Part shown: positions 27,701 to 38,775 of the stretch, in pieces | How the letters are laid out: every line of letters begins with the position of its first letter | Numbering within the stretch: position 1 is the stretch's first letter | Source of the DNA: Trichoplusia ni | Taxonomy: Eukaryota; Arthropoda; Insecta; Lepidoptera; Noctuidae | Assembly (NCBI RefSeq): GCF_003590095.1 | Contig: NC_039493.1 | Location: forward strand, 7,254,001 to 7,318,000 | Direction: 5' to 3' | DNA length: 64,000 nt | Translations under genes and position numbers: made by a program | The notes under the pieces: model-generated | Told to the model about the DNA's origin: nothing | Database searches by the model: none | Seen by the model: only the letters and a program-made list of their open reading frames with translations

Positions 27701-30700
27701 GCAATATTAATGTAATGCCATTCATGAACAAAACTGGTTGATGCGGCACATAAAATGCTCGTCTAGTTAATTATAATGTTATCGTAGTGGGAGCGGGGTG
27801 CGTGTGTCGCCCCCGGGCCCGGAGCCTCGGGCGGCGCGGCGGTGGCGTCAGGGTGCGCTGGCCCATCTCACGAGAACGCCGCACCTCAACAATGTTGGGA
27901 AACGTGACGAGCTTATGTGATCAATAGTTATATGAAAGTCGAGAACAATGACTATGAGAGCTAGCCGCGAGAAACTGTTGCGGGTCATAGAGTTTTTGCA
28001 CAATATTGCGATCTCCGCGGCCGCGTGAGCGCCCTAATAACATGCTGATTAACATTTTTCTCGAGTGCAAAAACTTAATCAATTATAAATGTCACGATAG
28101 TTCATACATAGGCAAGTTTTACTGATGAACAAACAGGAATACCAACTAATATAGGAATGGCCCGTCACAAATAGTAAGTGCGATATAATATACATAATTA
28201 TATACCTTAATTTATTTAACAAATCGAAAGCTTCCAATAAATTATATGCCAATAAAACAAACAAAACTGTGCTTTTTGAAAATAAAAGAGATTTGGCTCA
28301 TTGGCTATTTTCAGTCCAAAAGGCCCAAAATATTTACTCAATGGCAATGAGGGTGGATTTATGGGGGTCGTTACAAATACCAAGCATTTAATTGGTTCAA
28401 AAATCACGCGAATTTGGGAAATTTTATTGTAACGGTTATATAGAGGAAAGCAATTGGCTGCGATGGTATATTTATTGTCGCTACTTATCTGGACAGAGTG
28501 ACGGAACGAGTTTGCGTGGTGGTAAAAACTCGGCTGGTGCCGATGCGGGAATGTATCGGCTCCCGGCGACTCATGGAGGAATTTCATCCGGAATCTCTAA
28601 TTAAAACTTTATCTAGTCGCTCTCCCGTTTCGTGGAAAATATACTACTGATTTGCCATTTTGGACTCTTTTTACTACGTATTAAAATATTTTTAAATTAA
28701 CAGCAATGATCGGTATTCCGTTCGCTAACCCACCCTGTTACATTTTAATACGTGTGATTGGATCCAGTTTAATCAACAGCGTTGTTTACCGCTGGGTATT
28801 ATCAATGTCAAAATGCAATTATCGTTAAGACATTGTACGGTAATAAACGGTTCGCATCTAGTCGGATGAGTGTTAACGGTGCACCGGTCCCTGCATCATT
28901 TGCGAGGGTAAAAACTCTATATATGGTGGACAATAAAAGGTGGCTAGTACCACGTTCAAGATGCTTATTAATATTTCTGTCAATTAACATTTATCACATT
29001 ACTTTTAAGTTTAGTTTTATATTTAATTCTTATAATTAATTATTTGCCAAATAGAAACTAATTGATCGATAGCGTGTGATTATAATTCATTTAAAGTAGG
29101 ATTCGATTGATTGCAGATAGTGCGTGTGAAATGTATTGATATGCTACCTAGAAGTTGTGATTTATGAATTCAATTTCTGGAATCGATATATGGCTTGTTA
29201 GTTACCGTTTAGTTTCTCTATTTTAATTACCTATGGGAAAAAGTATTGTGCGCTAAGCTTGATGCATAAACACTCCGTTTAATAAATAATTACGATCAAA
29301 CAGATCGTTTTATATTGCTCGATAAAGCCTCATTAAAGTTTTTGTATTTCTGTCGTATCGGCTTATTATCATTATTTAGTAAATCAAAGGTTTATAATAT
29401 GTAGGACATTAGGCGACGCTCGGCGACTCAAAGTGCAAATTCCCGTCGCGTCGCGTTTCGATGACGAGCCGCGGCGTGGTCATCATTCGCGACCACTCGT
29501 TTCACAAACTCCGAAATGCTAAAAATGGCATAAATAATTTATACGTGGCTTGCTCGAGCTCCGTTTTTGTCGCGGCCGACCTGTCCACTGATGCATTTAT
29601 AATATAAGGGTGCTTTTTGCATCGTCCCCCGGCGGCGCTGGAATGCAACCGCTAAAATTGATCATGTTTCAAACGTGAGCTGCAGGAGTAATGCTGGTGG
29701 TGGCAGCATGCGGTCAGGCTAAACTGTTGCGGTTCTGCCTAATGCATGCGAGAGATATGGACGTACTGTAACAGACGATCCGATTCGTGAAACGTGCATG
29801 CGGCATTAGTTATGCATCACACTGCTACATACCTATTTCGATTTAAATCATGACTTTATATTTAATATATTAATATGGAACGAAGACGAATTTACATCTA
29901 CAGAAACCTACTTGGCGTGAAATACATTTGATAATGCTCTCTCAATTTTCTGTTTTCGAATACGATAAAGCGTGAAATGAAAAAGCAATCAAAGGAACGC
30001 TTTTGTAGACCTTGGAATACTTGCTCCGTATAAATATTTTGAATATCAATTACGATTTTGAAAGTTTTCTAACGTTCTTCGACTGTTGATCCAACATCCG
30101 TTGTTGCTTTGTGTTGTTCTAATTCATTAAACTTTTCATTATTTTAGTATAAAATTCTTCAGAGGTTAAAATGTTCCACAAAGAAACTTATAGCGCATAT
30201 TTATCTAAAATTACTTGATCAGTGAAGATGACCTTCGATATTACATTTGAACTAGAATGATATTTGCGATATCGTTAATTGATACTAGAGAGCTGTCTCC
30301 TGATAAAATCTCCAGTAACATATTTTTCTACTCTGAACCACATCTGCGTAAGAAACATTCAATACCTACTTTGAACTTTTATAACTGTCGAAGAAATGTA
30401 TCATTCTTAGTAATTTGTCATGTGTTGTGTTAATTAAATTAAACGCGTATATCGCTAATTATAGTCCTCGTAATTAAAGGTGCTGTACAATTTGTTTAAT
30501 TATTTAACGTTTTTTATCGCTTGCTCCCTTTGGATATGACGAATTGCTTCCACTTAATATTCTTGATACGTATCATTTTGATGACAATGTCGATGCAATT
30601 TGTTTGACATTTATAAGCAGTTTTATTTATTTCTTTGCAGTAAACAAGCAGTATTCGATGGCAAGAGAGCGATACGAGGAGGGATACCGTTTGTGTTCCG

Positions 30701-33700
30701 TAAGTATTTTTTTTTATGTGTAATATGAACAGTCTCCGTAATATTTGTAGGTAGCTGTATGGGTGAAGTAATTGCGTAATAATTGGTTGGGAATTAAGCC
30801 ATTACCAAGAGTCTTTACCTACAATAAATTAGTATTCTTTAAGATCATATATTTTTCGTCGCCAAAGGCCACACGGCTGTCGTCAATACCCACCGTTTAA
30901 TTCGCGTATGATGGACAGATGTTATTTATTAAACATGAATTTTATTATCGCGAATAAATATGTATAGAGTCCACTGGGGCTTGCTCGCCATGTGTACATA
31001 CGGGTGCTAATATACGTATCTACTTATAAAACAGAATGTATTCTTTATTGGCTTTAGAATACTTATGCTATTTTTATAAATTGGTCTTAGAACTTTTCGA
31101 ACATTAAAAAAAGAATTAAAATGATCTTCGTAGGTAATATAAGCTAGACAATCGTCCCAAATAGTCAACAATTCAAAGCTAAGCTTGTTTGTACAGTCGT
31201 AACTTTTCATCGGACGTTGTCTAAAATTTTGTAAATCTAGTTGTCTCGTACTGGACATTTTGGAAGTTTTAATAATAAAACCTCAGTTTCTTCAATTATA
31301 GCTTTTAATCTTCACAAAATTTGAAATTACAAAACGAAAAGCAATCTTGCTGGCGACGCAACCGTGTACAAATTTTAACTAACTAAAAATGTCGAAGATG
31401 TGCGGGTGGACGTAGAAAAAATAAAATATAAAGATTAATTGATAGCATTTCAGGAAACGTGCAACTTGTTGCTATTAAAAATCACTAGGCGTTGGTGCGG
31501 CGTAGACACTAGTGTTGTGTGTGTGCAGTTTGTAATTTGTAGTCCAGCCGAGATAGCTCAACCTCCACTGTACCAATTTTATAGGTTTAAACTTTGCAAA
31601 TATATTATTAACTAATGTTTTTTAGATCTAGTGTTTGTAACTTTGGAATTTGAATATGATTGCAAAACAATTTATGCGAGTTCTAATCTCAGGAACTTAT
31701 GCCTGAGCACCGAGTATTGATTTAGGACAATTTGTAGTTCAGACAAAATCCAGATCGGAAGTTCGATTCACATGAATTGAATTTTGGTGCACATGAATGC
31801 GTTTTTATTGGTCCTTGTGCCCGCATGATTGAGTGAGGGAATTTAATCTTTTTAAAAACGTTTATCACGATTCAATTACGTCTACACAGATTAAGTGTTT
31901 TATTTCTCACCGAAAGTTATTCTTTTAATTTATAAACACGAATTCTTTGAAATGCTGTCACTTGATCACGAATATTTCAACACATTAATGAGTAATATCG
32001 TCAATTTAATAACTTACATCTTTACTTCCAGCTCAATTCGGACAATGGGCCTTCGGTCCCCAACACGGGTTCGCGCGGATAGCGCGCTGGCACGTCGAGA
32101 AGATGCCGGAGCGACTGCCCAGCGGCGACGTGGAGGCGGTCTTCAGTCTCATGGACGATGACTTCACCAGATCCATGTGGCACTTCCAGTTAGTAAAAAA
32201 AAATAGAATTATAATTATTACTTACAATTATTACTTTAAAGTGCTTTGCAAAGACCTCTTCGTATAGAAAAAAACATTTAAGTAACACTTATTTTAATAT
32301 TCTTTTTCTACAAAACAACTGCTGTAGAGAAAGAAAATTTAAAGAATTTTATTTAAAGAATCTTGTTAGGGTTAACATTTTCAGCAAAATTTAAGTGGGC
32401 ATTTGTCAGTGTAGCAATTGCCGTCTTTCTCTAGGCAAGCTCCTTCACTTCCTTATATGTTGTCACTTCTGTTGGTCAGTATTCATCCTTCTAGGCTTTC
32501 CTCTGCCTGAAGCCTTTGTCTATAAGTCATAGCGAATAAGGTTACCTATTATGTTCCCACGCTTTTTCTTCAAGTATTTCTCTAGCATTGATAACCCCTC
32601 GCGGTACCTCCTCATTAGAATCTTTTTCTTAACACTTTCTGCGATAAAAACATCTTTAGTCTACACTATGTATTTTTTTTGTAGCCTTAACTGCCCTTTT
32701 GAAGGGCAAAGGCCTTTTACTTTTTGATGTTCATGAAAAAAGCTTATTATTAAAATAGATCGGCTTTTGTACTTGCCAGTGCAATGAACAAAAAACTTAC
32801 AGACCCAGACAGTGCCCACGTAGCAACAGCGCCTACTCAATACTTGTAAAGAGGTTTATTTTAGCCCAAAGTTCAAGAGAAGAGGTAAATAGATTTCACC
32901 TGAATATTCTTTTTTTGAGAATGGAATATTTCAGAAGCCCACGGACTTTCTATAAACAGACCAAAGGTTACTGAAGTATTCTGTACATACGATTTTATAA
33001 GATCGGTAGCCGACCCCATCATAGTTGGGAAAAGGCTAGGCCAATTATACGATTTTATAAGAATACTTTAGTAACACATTTTAATATCTCGATTCTTAAA
33101 CGTTTGATTTCCCAACTCATTAAATACGTCTTTGATATCACTTGCCATTTTTAACTTATTGCCTTTGCTTAGCTACTTAGCAAGCAAAAGGAAGCAATTC
33201 AGAAAACATCCATAATTCAAATTAACATTTTATGTTGTTAGTCATTGTTCGAGTCAGCTTCGATCGAACCAACAAAACACATCAGCTTACTGTGTCCCAG
33301 GAAAACAATTAATTCGTCGTCTTGGTATCCGCATCGTTATTGGTCAGAAAAATAGAAAGAAGAAAAATACATATCTCACTCCATTATTCATTAATTTTAA
33401 TCTTCTCCGTCCAGGTTCAGACTGACATACAGGCTGATTCTCCGCGAGAAGGAGCTGCACTTCAACATCGGCGTGTACAACCCCAGCAAGGAGCTGACCT
33501 TCAGCTGTCAGATGTTACTCCACACATACTTCAAGGTGCCCGACGTGCGCCGCTGCCAAATCACCGGCATGCATGGGTGCATGTTTATTGACAAGGTAAT
33601 TTATTATTATTACTTTTGCTGACAGACTCGATGGAAACTAAATCGCACTCTACCCAGACATTTGCTACGCGGCTGCGTTTGATTTTAGCTTTTATGACGA

Positions 33701-35898
33701 TCGTTTATAAAAGAGCGTCGTAGAGAGGAGCAGGGGGCAAGATAGTTAATGTGTCAAAGTCCGCAGCGGAGGCTACAATCTTAGGTCAGAATTATATAAG
33801 AATCTCCACCTGGTCTCAGTTATCTAGCTGGGTATATACTACAAATCTTTTGCCGCGGGTATTTAACTAAAATTCAAATCTATTCCTTCTATACCCGGTT
33901 CATAAGAAAAATAATCTGTTAAATAAACTTTTGGATACAAACAATATTTCAAACTTTTGAAGACCAAAAGTTCTGTAAAGGTCGTAGAAGTTGTATTGAA
34001 ATTAAAGTTTGCAATAATAATACAAATGTTCTCTGCCATCTGTTATTTCGTTTCTAAGGATGATTGACGGGATCATAATTTTCGGTAGTACCAGCTTGAA
34101 AGTCCCTTGTTCCCAGAAACCAAAAGGACTAGAATAAAAGCCTTGAAAACGTTTCCAAGTTTCTACTTTACAGGCTAAGCTGAGTCTTTGTCTGTAAAAT
34201 AGCAAAGCTAGAAATGTTGGTAAATTTATCATCATCGCTTTCTGACGATAATACCTTCCGTCCTTCACTTCTTTAAACTTGATGTACCCAGTAGATTACT
34301 ACAAGAATTGCAATACTGGTTGGTAAGTTTAAAATAATACTTGTTCCAGACGCGGGAAGGCGCTCTATACCAGGAGACCAGAGAGGTGGTGACGATCAAC
34401 GAGTGGACGGACAGGATCTACCAGAACACGATGCAGGAGCACATCATCACCAACGTGGTCAGCGGCCGCAAGATGAGGATACAGAAGTATAACTTCCCCG
34501 ATACCGGTATGTTGGCTTACCGTTGTTTAGAATATTCACATTAAGGAAGCAGAGTGAAAACCAGTTTTTAATGCTGCTCAACTGCGGAAACAGCTGCTAT
34601 AGTCTAGAATTTAGATTCTAGATGTATAATTTTTATTTAAATGCTAAAAGGAAAATATCTTCCGGTCTTCCAACGGTATTTTAATTATTTTATAAAATAG
34701 TGACCATTTCGTCCCGCCTATTTTTGTCGTGTTTCCTGGCAGCGGTCCCTTGTAGTTGCCTCCTTTGCTCATTGGGAATACATCAGATATATCTATAGGA
34801 AAACATATTAAAGAAGTCATGCTGTCTCTTCATACAGATCCTCAGTCTTTAGACGTTATTATATAATGTGTATTAATGATATTCGCCTGTGTACAGTGAT
34901 CTGGAACCCGTGGTCGGAGTACGCGAAGGAGATCCCTGACTTCGGCGACGACGAGTTCCCCAACATGGTGTGCGTGGAGGCAGGCCGCGTGGCCGCGCCC
35001 ATCGTACTGCTGCCCGGGACCGCCTTCGAGGCCAGCCAGATACTGCAGGTATGAGACCAAGCGGATCCAAATCACAAATATAAATTTCCATATTTTTTCC
35101 AGATTAATAGGCCTTTAATTTATGCAACGGTTTAAATGAAATGCCGTCATTTCATCTGAATGTTTTATAGAAATTTTCAAACTTATCGTGAGACAATGAT
35201 ATTAAATTAGCCACGTTCATTTGCTTTCATGTTTTAATGTAGTATTATAATAAACGAAAAGAGTAAGTCACATCAATCAACAATATTATAAAAACTATTA
35301 TGTTGATAAAAAAGACCATAATAATAGTCAAAGTTTGTCGCATAAAAGTTTATTTACCTGCCTCTTTCATTGCCGGCACGTGCGGGCTCACTACCTGTCT
35401 CAACAAGTAAACAGTTTGAGTATAATCCTTTCTATAAACTCCATCTGTTTGACACAAGTTTTACAAATAATGCTCAAAGAAAATACCACGCTTAGATCAG
35501 AACATAATTTAAATATTGCATGTCTTTGACGTATTCTGGTTTAGTCTTTCTTTTTTAAAAGAAATAATCAATCTTCTTCAATATTAGTAAATATTTTAAA
35601 ATTATAAGGATACAAAAAAAAACTTGTCCCGAATTCTTTAAATACTATAAATAACAATAAAATGTAACGAGGATTAAGTATAAATAGTTATGTCAAACGT
35701 AAAGTCTAGACCAGATTCATAATCAGCCAATCAACCCATATTATATCTTCCTATATATTCCATCTACATATATCCTATATCCAAAAGCTGTCTGAAAAGT
35801 GTGAAAAGTATCACGGTTGACGACCGTCATTAACCTTTCCATTGATAACGAGGAATATACGATCTACCTAATATAAACATTTGTTGTAGGTGATGTAA
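12791..35898 (+). CDS. Glucose-6-phosphate 1-epimerase (aldose 1-epimerase family)
   Basis: Exons: 12791-12857, 13506-13557, 30641-30699, 32032-32188, 33415-33595, 34350-34506, 34897-35048, and a last exon starting 35890 that adds Val-Met-stop (277 aa). All junctions are in frame. The family (yeast YMR099C, EC 5.1.3.15) interconverts alpha- and beta-glucose 6-phosphate in the cytosol; there is no signal peptide. Seen: HGFAR at residues 71-75, LHTYF at 147-151 with His148 in the position of the family's catalytic histidine, WNPWSE at 227-232, FGDDEFPNMVCVEAG at 240-254 with Glu252 as the likely catalytic base. If the last donor is not used, translation runs one codon further (GTA TGA, stop ending 35054) and gives 276 aa. 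Coding exons are GC-rich against AT-rich introns. Intron 2 is 17 kb. Confidence 0.9.
19215..19500. other. GC- and CpG-rich island in the giant intron
   Basis: About 285 bases with abundant CG dinucleotides (for example GACACGGCGCGGCAC near 19225), in sharp contrast to the flanking AT-rich DNA. Overlapping open frames occur on both strands and share no recognisable protein family. A cis-regulatory element or unannotated promoter is possible; only base composition is seen. Confidence 0.4.
22215..22480. other. GC-rich unique block in the giant intron
   Basis: About 265 bases with GC-rich, non-repetitive sequence, including a CCCGGGGCGGAG stretch and the short palindrome-like GGCGCTATTTACAGCGC near 22436. 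No coding model fits. Candidate conserved non-coding element. Confidence 0.3.
24300..24430 (+). repeat. SINE-like repeat, noctuid type
   Basis: Contains GATGGGAAATCATCAAATGAC, then CAGTGACAGACTCCTACTGGCTCAATAAAACC (read in pieces). I recognise this arrangement as a diverged copy of a SINE-like family abundant in noctuid moths, related to the copies at 40.34 and 40.73 kb. Borders are approximate. Confidence 0.5.
24800..24915 (+). repeat. Lepidopteran retroposon 3' fragment
   Basis: Contains GCAGTCGCTCCTTGTAAAAC, CACTGGTACTTAGCTG and GGAAGCCGACCCCAAGATAG, ending in AAAAAGGCTATGACGATAAAG. This is a widespread lepidopteran retroposon tail; a 44-bp piece of the same family is inserted at 33003-33046. 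Confidence 0.6.
27780..27890. other. CpG-rich island in the giant intron
   Basis: About 110 bases of very high GC content, with CCCCCGGGCCCGGAGCC and GGGCGGCGCGGCGGTGG. No reading frame resembles a known protein. It lies 2.8 kb before exon 3; an internal promoter or regulatory element is possible but unproven. Confidence 0.35.
29400..29660. other. CpG-rich island close to exon 3
   Basis: CG-dense sequence (CGTCGCGTCGCGTTTCG, GAGCCGCGGCGTGGTC) next to AT-rich homeodomain-like sites such as GCATAAATAATTTATAC. No coding potential was recognised. It may be an enhancer-like element 1 kb before exon 3. Confidence 0.3.
32987..33062 (+). mobile_element. 44-bp truncated retroposon with 16-bp target duplication
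   Basis: ATACGATTTTATAAGA occurs at 32987-33002 and again at 33047-33062. Between the copies lie 44 bases (33003-33046) containing TAGCCGACCCCATCATAG and TTGGGAAAAGGCTAGG, the tail of the retroposon family also seen at 24.8 kb. This is a complete, extremely short insertion in epimerase intron 4. The long direct repeat is typical of target-primed reverse transcription. Confidence 0.8.
35049..35889 (+). other. Last intron of the G6P epimerase gene (alternative stop at 35052-35054)
   Basis: The donor is CAG|GTATGA and the acceptor is TTGTTGTAG. The first six intron bases also read Val-stop in frame. The intron is AT-rich and the sequence after 35890 is GC-rich for about 115 bases, which favours splicing. 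Confidence 0.55.
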
Positions 35899-36486
35899 GT
35901 GATGGGCCGCCCCTCAACCTCAGCCGTCCACTGGAGCGAAGTCAATAGCGAGCGCGCGGCCGGGGCTCCGCGCTGCCGCTGCCCGCACACTAGCCCTGCA
36001 CACAGTGGTCCAAACTGGTATACAATATAACTATTCGTTTCTTTTTACTTAGGACTTGATAACTCCTCTTTACTTGAGCAAGGGAGATACCGACTTTAAC
36101 TTACTAGTTAATTTTAAGCTTTTTAAAACTACACGAAATACGTAGAGTTTTTTAATAGCCGTCTGCATCAGATTTGAAGAGTAATGTTGAAACCAGTTTA
36201 TCGAATAAGCTCCACATTTCATTTCATACTGTGTTCAAACAAAGTATTCATACTTTGTTTTCATTGAATACTATATCTAAAAGTTTTCTTTGAAAGAATT
36301 CAGTCGAGTAGAGTCGAGTATCTCCCTAAATGAGTCTGCCTGTGTATGAACGAATATTATAATTTAATAAAACTATATCAAGTTGGACCATTGTGTACGG
36401 GATCATTAAGATAACCAGTAACATTTTATACTGTCTTCAATACCAGTTTTATATTTTAATAGTAATGATTCAATACTCAATAATCA

Positions 36487-36492
36487 AATAAA
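36487..36492 (+). promoter_or_regulatory. Candidate poly(A) signal of the G6P epimerase gene
   Basis: AATAAA about 590 bases after the predicted stop. Another AATAAA lies near 36980, so the site used is not certain. Confidence 0.25.
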
Positions 36493-37597
36493 TGTAACCC
36501 TAATAATGTTTTAGATCAAAAATAGGACTACATATAAATGATGTAGATTGTTTTAACAGTAATACATGGTACTTACTTCGGTTCAATTAACTAAAAATGT
36601 TATGATTCGATAGTGTCCATAAAGAAATCGAAGATTATTTTTTTCAAAAATTGAAGCTGTTGAGCCCCCTATATGTTAACTATGTCATTCCGTTGGTACA
36701 ATAATTACTGTCAAGTTTATTTACTAGTTTGCACTTAACAATCCTATAGTTTTACGTTTACAGCACAACTGTGAAGTTATAGGTTGTTCTTGAATCGCAC
36801 AGTCAGTTAGATGCAAATAAAAGACATTAAAATAATATTTTAAGTGGAGGTTAAGTTCTACTTCATCGAATATTTCATTCAAGTTTCTAATGTCCTATAA
36901 TCTTGCCAAATCGTATCACAGCTTATTCTTTTGTTTCCTAATTAATGGTTACGGTGTAACGAATGTTAATTGTATGTTTTAAATAAAATCTGCGTTCAAT
37001 ATTTGTAAAATTTGATGATTTTTGAATGACAATAGTTATGAACAAACGTGCTAAATGCATATATGCACATATTATTCATCAATTTTACGCTATTTCAATG
37101 TTGCCAGTGCGTTGTTGCGTGGTTGTTGCCATTCGAAAAAGGTTTTTAAAGTTCAAAACATGTTATCTGTCTATGTTGTCTAGACTAGCTTCCTTTCCTG
37201 TCTTCCGCTGTTTTCTATACTTGTTGTCATTGTTCTGTTTGTTTTCTATTTAGACATAAGATACCTCATTTTTGTATAACCTCCTGAAAGTGTATGTTTG
37301 CTACATGCTCGAGTTTGCGAAATTTAAATTAAACATCATTTTAAACTAGAGGAAACTTATCATGGAGGTGCTAAAATTCTAATTATATAACTACTGACAT
37401 TCCTTTAGTTCGTTTTTAAGAGTAACTTTTTTACTAGTTGATGGATTTTTTCCGAAATGAGTGAATTATAATACGATACACCCCATATTAAACGAAAAAT
37501 TGATACGAAAGTAGTGGTCCGAATGCTTATTTTTACCGTAATTTTCAATTTCGAATAGGGATGATGACTAGACATTTATTGATTTTCATATAGATTT

Positions 37598-37629
37598 ATT
37601 TTCATTTATCATGATTGATAAATGAAAAT
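37598..37629. repeat. Perfect 14-bp inverted repeat, 4-base loop
   Basis: Arms 37598-37611 and 37616-37629 are exact complements (ATTTTCATTTATCA / TGATAAATGAAAAT) around a TGAT loop. It is AT-rich. Function is unknown; it may be the remnant of a MITE or simply a cruciform-prone palindrome. Confidence 0.7.
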
Positions 37630-38775
37630 CATAGTCCACAGATTTTTACTTCATACAATATCGAAACTTACTACGATATTTTTTACTTTTTCTTGTCATG
37701 TAATGAAGATCATCTCTATTTAAATATTTGATGTAATTTTTTGGTTTTTGTAATTTTATTCCATGTAGCAATACTCAAGCTGGTCTAACTTATTGTTGTA
37801 ACAGTTAAGTAAACTTTAACTATCGTAGTTATACTTACACATTCATATCAAATAGGAGCAATTACGTAATCTTATGCGTCGGTATAATTATTATTCCATT
37901 AACTTCCTTACCTTATTATTATAACCTTCCGCGATACAATTTAGCCTCTGATTTTTGTACCTTCAGATATTTGTACGTTAAACAGAACATACTCCAAAAT
38001 GCGCAAGCGCACATGTTGTACAAAATTATGTGATTTTTAAGTACATTTATTTTGTACATTTTGTTTATTTTTCTTTAATTTGAAACGTTTTTGGAGGCTT
38101 TTAAAGTATACGAAGATTAACGTAAGAATATGTACTTAGATATAACGAGTTCCTTGTTTTTAAATACGAACAATTGGGTAGGTTTTTGTACTAAAATAAC
38201 ATTGTATTATGTCGTATGGACATGATGTTGTAAAGGTAATTGTTATTATGTATGATATACATTCTGTAGTGTCTTGATGCTCTCTCGACGTAGAGGTAGA
38301 ATAAGAATTTGTTCTCTAAACTAATTGATCCATAGTTTTAAGTCGATTTTGACTTTTTGATGTCCAATATTATACCAATCGAGTCGTAGCACTCAATAAT
38401 AATACGTATTTGTAAACTAATTGGGTGGGATACCTTTGTAGGGCCCAGACAACGAAATATGCAACGAATTGTACTTCCATAGGTGCAATAAAGTGAAGTA
38501 AAATGATTGAAAGTGTTTTTTTTAATCATCACAATGCAAAAACTTTAACCCTGGCTCCAAATAATCAATGAAGACTAGGTGTTATTTTCCCCTAATATTT
38601 TTCCAAGCTGCGTTAAAATGGCTTCCAGTTTCACCAGATTCTTCTGAAAGACTGTACATATTTTAGATCCAATGACTTTCACACATTATTTTAGAAGATC
38701 AATTTAAGACAAGACATTTAAATTAAAAACCAATATTAACTGTAACACTAATTATATTTCTATATACACAGTAAG

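Larger units (their letters stand above)
13558..30640. other. Giant intron 2 of the G6P epimerase gene
   Basis: 17,083 bases from donor GTAAGA to acceptor TTCTTTGCAG. No nested gene could be built. Most of it is AT-rich, unique-looking sequence with few recognisable repeats (24.3 and 24.8 kb). It is broken by short GC-rich islands near 19.22-19.50, 22.34-22.45, 27.78-27.89 and 29.40-29.66 kb. Open frames in these islands occur on both strands at once, which is what GC-rich non-coding DNA gives. Confidence 0.7.
35899..38775. other. 3' UTR and convergent intergenic region
   Basis: The first ~115 bases are GC-rich and are probably 3' UTR of the epimerase gene. An AATAAA at 36487-36492 is a candidate poly(A) signal. 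The rest is AT-rich with no gene recognised. A near-perfect 14-bp hairpin lies at 37598-37629. Confidence 0.5.

Noticed and set aside
32400..32650. Possible LINE remnant in epimerase intron 4
   Set aside because: It looked vaguely like known moth repeats, but no conserved motif, end or duplication could be identified.
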